Assembly: GCA_034005525.1 (NCBI GenBank)
Contig: JAVEUP010000015.1
Span: 8,742 to 72,741, forward strand
Direction: 5' to 3'
DNA: 64,000 bases
DNA from: PWXP01 sp034005525
GTDB lineage: Bacteria > Planctomycetota > Planctomycetia > Pirellulales > Thermoguttaceae
Shown here: in pieces, positions 17,432 to 26,506 of the stretch
Position numbering within the stretch: position 1 is the stretch's first letter
Layout of the letters: each line of letters begins with the position of its first letter
Position numbers and translations under genes: made by a program
Notes under the pieces: model-generated
Databases searched by the model: none
What the model was told of the DNA's origin: nothing
What the model saw: the letters and a program-made list of their open reading frames with translations, nothing else

Positions 17432-17797
17432 GGCGTTGCTCCCGCGAGATTCTCCAAAAAAAGACAGATTGCCCTGTCACTCATTGGGCGCAGTGCCTTC
17501 GGCAACGATCTCCGATGGTAGCCACTCCCTTAAGCGGGGGGTGCTCCAAGTCCCGGCATTCTACTTCGCGAACTGACGTGCGGCAACCCCTGTGTGTCGG
17601 CAAGCATTAGCCGAACTGGTGGCCGAGGGTACGTGGGATTCGGAGTCTTATCTCATGTCGGCCAAAGTGTGTGTATTCCTCCTGAACAACATATCGGCTG
17701 ACATCGGATCAGCCCCCCGACTCCCGGGTCTCCCCTTTGGGTTGGATTGCATCAACGCGCTTTGCCAACTATAGTTGAATCCGTGGCCTACCCTGGC
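17432..17797. other. Divergent intergenic region before the Hsp70-like locus
   Basis: No gene is visible. It must hold the promoters of the leftward J/SUMF1 gene and perhaps of the rightward Hsp70-like series; I could not pick out convincing -35/-10 pairs or a heat-shock (CIRCE-type) inverted repeat. Confidence 0.5.
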
Positions 17798-17860
17798 GGA
17801 GTTTACACTCCAGCGTGCCAAATATCGGACGCGGTCTTTCGCACGCTCAAGGGTGAATTC
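17798..17860. repeat. Degenerate copy of the 9890-9960 palindrome family
   Basis: Arms at 17798-17818 and 17841-17860 share the block GCGTGC/GCACGC and about 15 of 20 paired positions, with a 22-base loop. Arm sequence (GGAGTTTACACTCCAGCGTGC) and spacing match the copy at 9890-9960. It lies about 95 bp before the Hsp70-like start. Confidence 0.55.
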
Positions 17861-17955
17861 GAGCGGCGCGGGTGGCCGTCGCAAGCCCTTACCTCCGCCG
17901 GGGTGCGACGGAATGTATTTGTTGCTTCATTCGGTGAAGCTGGAGAACCAACACA

Positions 17956-19509
17956 ATGCGCGATCCCGCGGTTGGAATCGATCTCGGAACCACCTATTCG
18001 GTCGTCGCTTTTCTCGATCCGACCGGGCGACCGCAGACCATTCTCAATGCCGAAGGCGACCTGACGACGCCGAGCGTGGTCCTTTTCGATAGGTCGTCGG
18101 TCGTCGTCGGCAAGGAAGCCGTGAAGGCGGCCAGCCTGGAGCCGGATTGCATTGCCGAGTTCGCCAAGCGCGAAATGGGCTGCCCGACGTACTCCAAGAC
18201 GATCCACGACGAGCGGTTTCCACCTGAGGTCATTCAATCATTTATTCTTGAAAAACTCAAGGCCGACGCCGAGCAGCGGCTGGGGCCCTTCCAGAAAGCT
18301 GTTATTACGGTTCCGGCCTATTTCAACGAACCGCGCCGCAAGGCGGTTCAGGACGCGGGGCATCTGGCCGGTCTGGAAGTGCTCGACATCATCAACGAGC
18401 CCACGGCGGCGGCGCTTACCTTCGGTGTGCAGCGCGGCTTCCTGAAGCGGGACGGCACCGCCCACAGTAATGAGAAGATTCTCGTTTACGATTTAGGAGG
18501 GGGTACGTTCGACGTGACCCTCATGGAGATCCGGGGCGACACCTACACCACCCTGGCAACCGCCGGTGACGTGTATCTTGGTGGCGTCGACTGGGACCGC
18601 CGGCTGGTGGACCATCTCGCTGAAGCGTTCAAGGCGAAATACCGATTCGATCTTCGAAAACACCCGGGCGCTTGCCAGCGACTGATGCAAGCCGTTGAAG
18701 ATGCCAAGCAAACCCTTACGGCACGGCAAGAGACGACTATTCTTTTCGATCATTCGGGCGATGCCATTCGGTTGCCCGTCGCTCGCGCCGAGTTCGAATT
18801 GATGACCGCGGACCTGCTGGAACGCACGCGAGTGACAGTACGCGGCGTTCTGAAGGATGCCCGGCTTCAGTGGAGCGATATCACGCGTGTGCTGCTAGTG
18901 GGCGGGTCCACCCGCATGCCCATGGTGCAGCGGATGCTCCGGGAGGAATCGGGCAAGGAGTTGGACTGCTCGCTCTCAGCGGCCGAGGCTGTTGCCCACG
19001 GAGCGGCGATCTACGCGGGCTTGTTGCTGCGGGGCGAGAACGCTTTGGGCCATGCCATCCGGGTGCAGAACGTCAATTCGCACGACTTGGGAGTGCTAGG
19101 CTTTGAATTGGCCACCGGGCGGCCCCGCCGCAAGGTGATGATTGCCCGCAACACGCCGCTGCCCGCAAAACGCGAGTCCCGCTTTGCCACCCATCGCGAC
19201 AACCAACCTGACGTGTTAATAAACATCGTAGAAGGCGGCGACGACACCGGCCAGAACGCCACGCACATCGGCACCTGCGTTGTTCGCGACCTTCCACCGG
19301 GGCTGCCCAAGGGGACGCCGGTGCGCGTTGTGTTCGCGTATGCCGCCAACGGCCGGCTCGACGTATACGCCCATCTGCCCACCGTGGGCAGCACGGCAGC
19401 TTTGACGCTGGAGCGGACGTCAGGACTGAACAACAGAACGCTCGACGAGTGGCAGGATCGGCTGAGCAGGCGCCGGCGGCCGATGAAACTCAACTCGGTG
19501 AGCGAATGA
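17956..19509 (+). CDS. Hsp70-like ATPase (DnaK family) without C-terminal lid
   Basis: 517 residues against about 640 in DnaK. The nucleotide-binding domain is complete: GIDLGTTYS at residue 7, VPAYFNEPRRKAVQDAG, IINEPTAAAL, VYDLGGGTFDVTLMEI and LLVGGSTRMPMVQ. A beta-type substrate domain follows to about residue 490 (VLGFELATGRPRRKVMIARNTPLP), but the helical lid is replaced by a short basic tail (LSRRRRP). It is the first gene of the rightward series with FHA, GYF_2 and J-like genes, so it is an accessory Hsp70 rather than the housekeeping dnaK, which normally sits with grpE/dnaJ. ATG with TGGAGAA about 10 bp upstream. Confidence 0.9.
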   Translation: MRDPAVGIDLGTTYSVVAFLDPTGRPQTILNAEGDLTTPSVVLFDRSSVVVGKEAVKAASLEPDCIAEFAKREMGCPTYSKTIHDERFPPEVIQSFILEKLKADAEQRLGPFQKAVITVPAYFNEPRRKAVQDAGHLAGLEVLDIINEPTAAALTFGVQRGFLKRDGTAHSNEKILVYDLGGGTFDVTLMEIRGDTYTTLATAGDVYLGGVDWDRRLVDHLAEAFKAKYRFDLRKHPGACQRLMQAVEDAKQTLTARQETTILFDHSGDAIRLPVARAEFELMTADLLERTRVTVRGVLKDARLQWSDITRVLLVGGSTRMPMVQRMLREESGKELDCSLSAAEAVAHGAAIYAGLLLRGENALGHAIRVQNVNSHDLGVLGFELATGRPRRKVMIARNTPLPAKRESRFATHRDNQPDVLINIVEGGDDTGQNATHIGTCVVRDLPPGLPKGTPVRVVFAYAANGRLDVYAHLPTVGSTAALTLERTSGLNNRTLDEWQDRLSRRRRPMKLNSVSE

Positions 19510-19525
19510 CAGGCGGAGAAATGGC

Positions 19526-20188
19526 ATGGCAGTTACCATCGGGCTTCCATCCGGGGTGCGAGTTTCGGTGGCGGGCGAGCAGGTGGTCGTGGGGCGTGCG
19601 CTGAAGTGCGACGTATGTCTTCCCGACGAGACGACCATACAACCCGAGCACGCTAAGATCAGCCGCATTGCCGGTCGATGGCTCGTGGAATCGCTGGGCG
19701 ATTGGTTCGTCCAGGTGGGCGAGCAGCCGCCGGGCCGAAAGAACTGGCTGCAGCCCGGCGAGGCAATTCGCTTGTCGCCGGAGGGGCCCGATATTGTCTT
19801 TCAGCCGGAACAAGCCGCTTCCGACGGTTCATGGCAAGTAGTCCGCGGCGGGGTCAGCGCGCTCACTGTGCGTCCTTCCCCCGTGCCAGCCGTACAGGTT
19901 GCCAAACCGCCGTCCTTGCCGGAAGAGATTGCCCGCGGAACCGATGCCACCGCGCTAAAGCCGACACCGGACGACGGGATTCCACCGTTACCGGCCATTC
20001 CACCATTGCCAGCCACTACAGCATCGCCCGATCTGCCCCCAGATGCGTTGCCCGACCTACCGCCCGACTTGCCACCGGACACACCGCCCGACTTGCCACC
20101 GGATCTGCCGCTGAATCTGCCAGCGATTCCGCAAATGAGAGATAACGATCATCCTCCCCCACTGCCGCCCGGAAGCGAGGGTGCGTGA
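19526..20188 (+). CDS. FHA-domain protein with proline-rich tail
   Basis: 220 residues, starting 16 bp after the Hsp70-like stop with GGAG 8 bp before the ATG. Residues 1-95 read as a forkhead-associated fold: VVVGRALKCDVCLPDETTIQPEHAKISRIAGRW has the GR, S/T and HAxI elements that bind phosphothreonine. Residues 150-210 are almost only Pro, Leu and Asp (repeated PPDLPPD), ending HPPPLPPGSEG. There is no membrane segment, so it is probably cytosolic. The next gene encodes a GYF-type domain, a fold known in eukaryotes to bind proline-rich tails. Confidence 0.78.
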   Translation: MAVTIGLPSGVRVSVAGEQVVVGRALKCDVCLPDETTIQPEHAKISRIAGRWLVESLGDWFVQVGEQPPGRKNWLQPGEAIRLSPEGPDIVFQPEQAASDGSWQVVRGGVSALTVRPSPVPAVQVAKPPSLPEEIARGTDATALKPTPDDGIPPLPAIPPLPATTASPDLPPDALPDLPPDLPPDTPPDLPPDLPLNLPAIPQMRDNDHPPPLPPGSEGA

Positions 20189-20265
20189 ACACGGCTGGAG
20201 ACCTTTCATGTCCAGGGCATAACAACCCGCAACATCGCATTATCTGAAGAATGGGAGGAAAACAC

Positions 20266-21318
20266 ATGGCCAACCCGATACAGTGGCACTACGTACATGG
20301 GACTGAGCGCCATGGCCCGTTCAGTCAACAAGAGATGGAGCGGCTCGTCGCCGGCGGGCACGTTGGTCGAGATACTCTGGTTTGGCGCAAGGGACTCGAA
20401 AAGTGGATGCCCGCCTACACCCTCCGCGAACTGTTTCCCACACCCGAGGTGCCCGAGTCGCCGGGTTCGAAGCTGCCGTCGAGGGAGAAGCTTGACGAGT
20501 ATCTGGTGTGGTCGGATCGGTTGATCGACGGCTGCCTGCAATGGACCCGGCAGACGCTATCGGCTGCGTTGCTCGAGTCGGTCCTGCGCAGCGCGACGGT
20601 TGCCGGCAGATTCGCGTTGTTCGCCGCCATGTTCATTGCCCCAACCTTCGTAATTCTTATCGCGGTGAAGGCCGACCGTCTGAGCATGGTGTTCGCCGCG
20701 GCTGGAGCAGTCATTCTGCTAGCCATCGTGCAGTTCACCGCGCAGAAGCTGCTGCCGGCCCTCGACCGGCTGGTCTATACAACGCCCGGCCGGATGTCGT
20801 CGGCCGCCTTCCTCGACTGCTGCGCGGTCATGAGCATGGTTCTCGGCATCGTGTACCTGGTTGCATCGATCATCGCCATGCTCCAAGTTGAAGTGTTCAG
20901 CTTACTGATCCTCGGGGTCGCGGTGTTTCTGCTGTGCCAGTACGTGGCATGCCTTTGCCTCCACCCAGAACTGCTGAACATTTGCACCGACTCCGACGCT
21001 GCGGCCGATGAGGAAGCAATCGGCCTGCTCGCGTTCTTTTTCAAGCTGTGGGTACGCGCCATCCCCGTGTTATTCGGGGTTGGAGCAGTGCTCGGAGCGA
21101 TCGGATTGCTAGTGGCCCTGCTGCTTCTGCTTCGGGGCGGCGAGCACGCGCTGATGGCAATTCCGCTTGGCATGGCCTCCGGTGGCATGGTGGTTGGCGC
21201 GGGCCTCTCGCCGTTCCTCGGTTACATTCTCTTCGTGTTCCAATACGTGGTCATTGGCATGATGCGATCCATCTTGATCATCCCAAGGCTCCTCGAAAAA
21301 CCCTCCAAAGCGGATTGA
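20266..21318 (+). CDS. GYF_2 (DUF4339) domain membrane protein
   Basis: 350 residues from the ATG at 20266, which has GGGAGG 8 bp upstream; an earlier ATG inside that site is less likely. Residues 3-50 form a GYF_2 domain: QWHYVHGTERHGPFSQQEMERLV, then LVWRKGLEKWMPA. From residue ~120 there are about six hydrophobic helices with small loops, e.g. LFAAMFIAPTFVILIAV and VIGMMRSILII. The GYF_2 part most likely faces the cytosol, where it could meet the FHA protein's proline tail or a client. Exact function unknown. Confidence 0.78.
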   Translation: MANPIQWHYVHGTERHGPFSQQEMERLVAGGHVGRDTLVWRKGLEKWMPAYTLRELFPTPEVPESPGSKLPSREKLDEYLVWSDRLIDGCLQWTRQTLSAALLESVLRSATVAGRFALFAAMFIAPTFVILIAVKADRLSMVFAAAGAVILLAIVQFTAQKLLPALDRLVYTTPGRMSSAAFLDCCAVMSMVLGIVYLVASIIAMLQVEVFSLLILGVAVFLLCQYVACLCLHPELLNICTDSDAAADEEAIGLLAFFFKLWVRAIPVLFGVGAVLGAIGLLVALLLLLRGGEHALMAIPLGMASGGMVVGAGLSPFLGYILFVFQYVVIGMMRSILIIPRLLEKPSKAD

Positions 21319-21560
21319 GCCGAATAGACGACGTATCTCCTACCGAGCGGGGTTGGTAGCGCCACCCGCCACCGGCCTGACCTCCAACAGCCTCCGGTAC
21401 TCTTCCACGGTCAGGCCATTTGGATGACAACTTCGCGGCAATCGGATCGAAGGGGGGGCTAATGGTAGCTGTTGCGGCCAATCGCAGTGCTGGTATAATG
21501 GTCCGTTGAAGCATACGCAACTCTCTGCGAAAGAACAAGATACGATCTGAGAGGCCAGCC

Positions 21561-23432
21561 ATGGGCGAAGCTTTCGACGCCTACCACAAATGGCTTGGGA
21601 TTCCGCCGAAAGACCAGCCCCCGCACCATTACCGGCTGCTGGCGCTAGATCTTTTCGAGTCCGACCCGGACGTGATCGACGCTGCTGCCAGTAAGCAGAT
21701 GTCGTACCTTCGCAATTTAGCGACAGGGCCACATGTGGCCCTGTCGCAGAGGCTTCTCAATGAGATTGCGGCGGTTAGGATTTGCCTGCTCAATCCGGAG
21801 AAGAAGGCGACCTACGATGATGAACTTCGGGAACGGCTGGGCGCTGGCAGTGATCAGAGTGCTTTGTCGCCCGCTGTCGCACAAGAACAAACAACTGGAT
21901 CACCTGTGTCGGTGAACCCAGTTGTCACGGTCCAACACGGCACGCAAACGTACCAGAAGAGCCAGCCTTGGCTGGTGTATGTTGCACTTGGGGCGGGCGT
22001 CTTGCTTCTTGCGGTCCTGCTTGCCAACATGATGCCCAAACCGGACTCGGATGGAGGGATCGGCACCATCGAAATCGGCAGGGGAGGGACCAAGGACCCA
22101 GGAAAGCTTCCTCCACCCAAACTGCCGAAGCCACCCGTAGATCCGCCTGATCCACCGCATGTTCCAGCGCAACAAGTACATACTGCAACTTCCACCGAGA
22201 ATGGACGGAAGATTGTCGAACCGGCCGGAGATGGAATTGCTTCTCCGGGAGAAGATGGACCGTCGTCGCCGCAATCTCTATCGCTGGAACCCCCCATTAA
22301 GCCTAGTGCCCCAGGAACTTCAACCGAAGACGATGAACCCGTCAGTCCATCGAACGTGGAGGACACTCAAACTATTCCCCCGCCGCCCCCTGATGCGGAA
22401 GACCAGTTGACGAGCCCTCTTGCCGAGGCGAAGTCCCCAGAAGAGTTCCGGTCAGTTGCCGAGAAAGCTCTTCGATATGTGGATCAAGCGATTCTCAACG
22501 GCGATAGTGAGACGGCCAAGGTGCTCATGACATGGGCTGTTGCTGCTGCACGGGAAGCTAAAGACGATGCGCTTTCCAAAACGGCTACGCTACGATACCT
22601 GGAAGTCCAGGTGCCACTAAGCGAAGAAGTGATTGAGGGCGCAAGAAAGAGGTGGGAAACTTGGAAGCCACCGCTGAGATCCAAGGAAGAAGCGTCAAGT
22701 GGGATGGTGGTGTTATCTGACGAGTTAGTTGCCGCCACCGCCCCTCCACAACGTTCATTGGCGGATTTGGTGTGGGACAGGCAGGAAGCTCTAAGAGCAG
22801 AATTCCCTGACGAATCGGTTGCCGCCCCCGCCCCTTCGCAGCGTTCATTGGCGGATTTGGTGCGGGACAGGCAGGAAGCTCTACAAAGTATGCAAGCCGG
22901 TGATAACCAGCAACTGACAACGAGTACGCCTCATCTGATTCAATCACGAACAAATGAGTGGAACGGCTCTTCCAGCGATTATGCCCAACATGCGAATCGT
23001 CGCTTTTCAGTTGGCATGGGGAGTGAGAACAGAAACGGATACGGCCAAGCGGGGATCGAGATTGAAGGGCTAAGGGAATTGGAGGTGACCGTAGAGCGTA
23101 CCGGTAGGTACACTGGCTGGGATGCCAACGACTTTGCTGGTTTCATTATCGACTACCACACGGCGTCCGGCTACAGCAAGCGAGTGGCGCTAAGCATTGG
23201 CTTTCACAACAAGAAGCGCTCGGGCCCAGGCCCACCTTGGGGGACAGGTGGGAAATTCGATGAATCACATGATTTGGGAAACCATGCGGCGTATACATTG
23301 AAGCTGGGTCAATGGGCACCACTGGAATGGAATGGCAGGATTTGGTTCACTGTGATGCTCCAGAATGCTGGAACGAACTCAGCTTTATCGGCAGTGATTG
23401 TGTCACCCTCGGAATGGGAGGCGCAACCATAG
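21561..23432 (+). CDS. Second J-like membrane protein with distinct C-terminal beta domain
   Basis: 623 residues, GAGAGG before the ATG. Residues 1-90 match the J-like head of the 15443 protein almost block for block (AYHKWLGIPPKDQPPHHYRLL, then SQRLLNEIAAVRICLLNPEKKATYD), again without HPD. A membrane helix lies at ~137-157, then a Pro/Asp-rich linker, the shared helical region (AKSPEEFRSVAEKALRYVDQAIL), two copies of a QRSLADLV repeat and a C-terminal domain (~470-623) rich in Gly and aromatic residues. That domain starts WNGSSSDYAQHANRRFSVG and I do not recognise it; it looks like a beta-sandwich. Codon choice here is visibly less GC-rich than in the housekeeping genes. Confidence 0.75.
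   Translation: MGEAFDAYHKWLGIPPKDQPPHHYRLLALDLFESDPDVIDAAASKQMSYLRNLATGPHVALSQRLLNEIAAVRICLLNPEKKATYDDELRERLGAGSDQSALSPAVAQEQTTGSPVSVNPVVTVQHGTQTYQKSQPWLVYVALGAGVLLLAVLLANMMPKPDSDGGIGTIEIGRGGTKDPGKLPPPKLPKPPVDPPDPPHVPAQQVHTATSTENGRKIVEPAGDGIASPGEDGPSSPQSLSLEPPIKPSAPGTSTEDDEPVSPSNVEDTQTIPPPPPDAEDQLTSPLAEAKSPEEFRSVAEKALRYVDQAILNGDSETAKVLMTWAVAAAREAKDDALSKTATLRYLEVQVPLSEEVIEGARKRWETWKPPLRSKEEASSGMVVLSDELVAATAPPQRSLADLVWDRQEALRAEFPDESVAAPAPSQRSLADLVRDRQEALQSMQAGDNQQLTTSTPHLIQSRTNEWNGSSSDYAQHANRRFSVGMGSENRNGYGQAGIEIEGLRELEVTVERTGRYTGWDANDFAGFIIDYHTASGYSKRVALSIGFHNKKRSGPGPPWGTGGKFDESHDLGNHAAYTLKLGQWAPLEWNGRIWFTVMLQNAGTNSALSAVIVSPSEWEAQP
22718..22883. repeat. Two 76-bp units at 90-bp spacing in the J-like gene
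   Basis: Units at 22718-22793 and 22808-22883 both encode QRSLADLV followed by RDRQEAL-type sequence and differ at only a few bases. The in-frame duplication lengthens the linker before the C-terminal domain. Confidence 0.8.
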
Positions 23433-23547
23433 TGGGCAAGGATGAACGGAATTCCTCAGCAATTAAGGTGAGCGACGTGATCTCGAAAAGGACACGTGTC
23501 CCGGTAGAATAAAGCATTCCGTCATGCCTGATGCTAGGGGGACGTGA

Positions 23548-24882
23548 ATGAATTTGGCAAGCAGAAGGACTCGAACCATGAGATGTCATTGGGGGTGTGT
23601 AGTTTCTTTCATGTTTTCGCTTGCAGTATATGCTCCAGGCTCACCGGCCTTTGCCCAAGACAAACTTCCCATTCCCTCCGCCGAAGCTCAAAGGGACGCC
23701 CTCGCCCTCATCAAAGAAGTGTACGGTCAGGAATTGAAGGCAGCGAAGACGCCCGAGCAGAAAACGGCCCTGGCGCAGAAGTTGCTTGACAAGTCAAGGG
23801 AAGCGACGGAAGATGCCACTCGTTTCGCTCTCATCCGAGTTAGCAGGGATTTGGCCGTTCAGGGAGGTGATGTCTCCGTTGCTTTTCGGGCTATTGAAGT
23901 AACATCGTACCGATTTCAGATTGATACGTTTGCGGCAAAGGTCCGGACCCTGTTGGAGACCGCCAAGTCTGCTTCCACTCCTGCTCACCAGAAGGCGGTC
24001 GCAACCGAGGGTCGCAAGCTCATCGAGAAGGCTGTGGAGGAGGATGACTTTGAGACAGTCAGCCGACTTTACGAGACAGCCGCAGCGACGGCCCGAAGTG
24101 CTCATGAGTGGGATCTTGCGAGGGAAATCGTGGCAAGAAACCGGGAGATTGAGGAGGTGGCTGCGGCTCATGCGGCCATCGACGATGCTGTGACGCTACT
24201 GAAGCTAGACCCGGTTGATCCCGAGGCCAACCTTGCGGTTGGCAAGTACCACTGCCTTATCAAGGGTAACTGGAGCCGGGGCTTGCCGATGCTGGCTTTG
24301 GGGAATGACGAAAAGCTCAAGGAATTGTCAGTCAAGGAACTTCGAGAAGTGTCCGATACCGATGGGCAGGTTGCTTTGGGCGACGGTTGGTGGGACGTGG
24401 CAGCAACGAGTGAAGGCGTGGCTCAGAAACAACTTCAGGAGCGGGCGGCGTTGTGGTATCGGAAGGCGTTGCCGGGGTTGAGTGGGTTGGTGAGGGATAG
24501 GGTAGCCGGGAGGTTGAAGGACTTGGCCGACAACGGGTCGGCATCGAAGACTCCGACCTCCGAGAGACAAGATCCATCGCTCGCCCACAGGAGGCAACAA
24601 CCCGTGCAGCGCATCGAGTACTATGTTTGGGAGTGGTTGCCGTCAGGAGGAAATCCGTTCAAGCTTAAGTTCTATGGGAACGGTACAGTCAGCTACTTCT
24701 CCGAGAACTCTGGAAACCCGAAGTTCACTTGGTCGCTTAACAAGAACATCCTCGTGCTAACTTGGTACAAAAACGGTTGGATTGATACACTGACTGTCTC
24801 GCCCGACGGACGCACAGCGAGAGGAAGAAACCAGTATGGCCGAAGTATTACCGCTCGACTGTTGGGCACCAATCTCGAATAG
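23548..24882 (+). CDS. Secreted helical-repeat protein with lipocalin-like tail
   Basis: 444 residues; starts at 23548 with GGGG upstream or at the ATG at 23578, which begins the signal peptide (hydrophobic core, cleavage near PAFA|QDK). The mature start QDKLPIPSAEAQRDALALIKEVYG recurs in the next gene. Residues ~40-340 are helical (AKKLLDKS-type, LAVGKYHCLIKGNWSRGLPMLALG, WYRKALPGLSGLVRDRV) and look like TPR/Sel1-style helical pairs. The last ~80 residues are a small beta domain (FYGNGTVSYFSENSG, WSLNKNILVLTW) of the kind planctomycetes attach to exported proteins. Function unknown; paralogue of the 24922 product. Confidence 0.7.
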   Translation: MNLASRRTRTMRCHWGCVVSFMFSLAVYAPGSPAFAQDKLPIPSAEAQRDALALIKEVYGQELKAAKTPEQKTALAQKLLDKSREATEDATRFALIRVSRDLAVQGGDVSVAFRAIEVTSYRFQIDTFAAKVRTLLETAKSASTPAHQKAVATEGRKLIEKAVEEDDFETVSRLYETAAATARSAHEWDLAREIVARNREIEEVAAAHAAIDDAVTLLKLDPVDPEANLAVGKYHCLIKGNWSRGLPMLALGNDEKLKELSVKELREVSDTDGQVALGDGWWDVAATSEGVAQKQLQERAALWYRKALPGLSGLVRDRVAGRLKDLADNGSASKTPTSERQDPSLAHRRQQPVQRIEYYVWEWLPSGGNPFKLKFYGNGTVSYFSENSGNPKFTWSLNKNILVLTWYKNGWIDTLTVSPDGRTARGRNQYGRSITARLLGTNLE

Positions 24883-24921
24883 CTGTACCAAGCCCGTACT
24901 TCGCTCCGCTGCCCGTTAGAA

Positions 24922-26499
24922 ATGATATGGACCAGCAATATGATATGCAATCAAGCATTCGCTGTTGTTCGACAAGTGCTTCTCTTGACTTTGGTTGCGT
25001 CATCCGCCCAAGACAAACTTCCCATTCCCCCCGCCGAAGATCAAGCCAAGGCTCTCGACCTCATCAAAGAAGTGTACGGCCAGGAATGGGAAGAAGCGAC
25101 GACATCGAAGGATCGTCAAGCACTGGCAGTCAAGTTGCTGCAAAGGGCCAAGGAGTCGGCCGACGATGATGCCAACCACTACATGCTGCTCCACGTCGCG
25201 CAGAACCTGGCAGCGCAAGCTGGCGATGCCGAACTGGCGTTCAAGGCCATCGAGGCGATGGCGGCGAAGTATGACGTGGACGCCTATCGATTGAAGGGTT
25301 CGGCCCTGTCAGGTGCGGCAAAGTCCGCTAGCACTGCCCAATCCGTTACCGCTGCAAGGCTTTCCTTGGCCTTGATCGACGAAGCCGTTGATAGGGACGA
25401 CTTCGTGGCAGCCAGGTTTTTGGGCGGGCTTGCTACCGACGCTGCTCGGAAAGGGAGGGACTTGCCTTTGGTCGCACAGATCGTCGAGCGCAACAGGGAG
25501 GTGGAAGAGGTTGCTCAATCCTTTGCAGACATCCAGGATGCCTTGGCAGCCTTGAAGTCGAATCCTGTTGACCCCGATGCCAACCTTGCCGTTGGCAAAT
25601 ACCACTGCTTCCTGAAGGGCAATTGGAACCGGGGATTACCCATGTTGGCCTTGGGGAGTGATGGGAAGCTCAAGGAACTGGCAGTGAAGGACCTGAAAAG
25701 TGTGGAGGGCAGCGATGAGCTAGTTGCCTTGGGCGATGGTTGGTGGGATCTGGCAGCGGCGAGTGAGGGGATGACTCAGAAGCAGCTTCAGGAGCGGGCA
25801 GCGGTGTGGTATCGAAAGGCGCTGCCAGGGTTGAGTGGGTTGGTGAAGGATAGGGTGGCGATGAGGTTGGGGTCTCTTCGGGGAAGCACGCCTTCCAAAG
25901 TTGGCGATGACGCATTACCAAAGGATGAGTGGATTAGCATATTCGATGGGCGTTCGCTAAAGGGGTGGGAGGCGGATCAGAATGGACATGTCTGGTCCGT
26001 AATAGAAGGTGCGATTGTTGGTCGTGGGCGGCCTGACGAAGTCAGCCACCTCTATTCTCAACAGCAGTTTACCAATTTCGAGTTGCGAGCAGATGTCCAG
26101 ATAAATGCAGGCGGCAACTCGGGAGTGTACTTCCGAGCACACCCGTTTCGTGTAGATCGCAGCAGTATCATAGCAGATGGGTATGAGGTTCAGATAATCG
26201 GCAGCAACGTCGGCAGGGCTGGAGGTGCTCGAAGTGGTAGCCTGATCATCAGTGGCAGGAAACAGAAAGACCTCCGCAAAACGATACCTGTGAATCGAAA
26301 CGTAATCGCAGACGGGCGATGGTTCAACCTACATCTACTCGTGCAAGATAACCGTTTTGTGGTGACAATCGATGGCCATCACATCAATACCTTTGCTGAC
26401 CCCAATTGGGTGTACCGTTCAGGACGGCTTGCACTCCAGCATTGGTGGGCGGATACCTTCGTATCTTACAAAAACATCGCTGTAAGACCATTGCCCTGA
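24922..26499 (+). CDS. Secreted helical-repeat protein with DUF1080 domain
   Basis: 525 residues, signal peptide in the first ~28, then QDKLPIPPAEDQAKALDLIKEVYG. Residues 30-330 run parallel to the preceding gene product, sharing LAVGKYHCFLKGNWNRGLPMLALG and WYRKALPGLSGLVKDRV. From ~335 it instead carries a DUF1080 (3-keto-disaccharide hydrolase / LamG-like) domain: WISIFDGRSLKGWEAD, HVWSVIEGAIVGRG, NFELRADVQINAGGNSGVYFR and GRLALQHW. The body is thus a shared module with exchanged C-terminal domains. A start at the ATG at 24940 is possible. It is probably periplasmic or surface-exposed and may act on or bind a sugar. Confidence 0.78.
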   Translation: MIWTSNMICNQAFAVVRQVLLLTLVASSAQDKLPIPPAEDQAKALDLIKEVYGQEWEEATTSKDRQALAVKLLQRAKESADDDANHYMLLHVAQNLAAQAGDAELAFKAIEAMAAKYDVDAYRLKGSALSGAAKSASTAQSVTAARLSLALIDEAVDRDDFVAARFLGGLATDAARKGRDLPLVAQIVERNREVEEVAQSFADIQDALAALKSNPVDPDANLAVGKYHCFLKGNWNRGLPMLALGSDGKLKELAVKDLKSVEGSDELVALGDGWWDLAAASEGMTQKQLQERAAVWYRKALPGLSGLVKDRVAMRLGSLRGSTPSKVGDDALPKDEWISIFDGRSLKGWEADQNGHVWSVIEGAIVGRGRPDEVSHLYSQQQFTNFELRADVQINAGGNSGVYFRAHPFRVDRSSIIADGYEVQIIGSNVGRAGGARSGSLIISGRKQKDLRKTIPVNRNVIADGRWFNLHLLVQDNRFVVTIDGHHINTFADPNWVYRSGRLALQHWWADTFVSYKNIAVRPLP

Positions 26500-26506
26500 C
26501 GTATAA

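Noticed and set aside
17956..19509. Housekeeping dnaK
   Set aside because: No grpE or dnaJ neighbour, no lid domain, and the context is an accessory locus.
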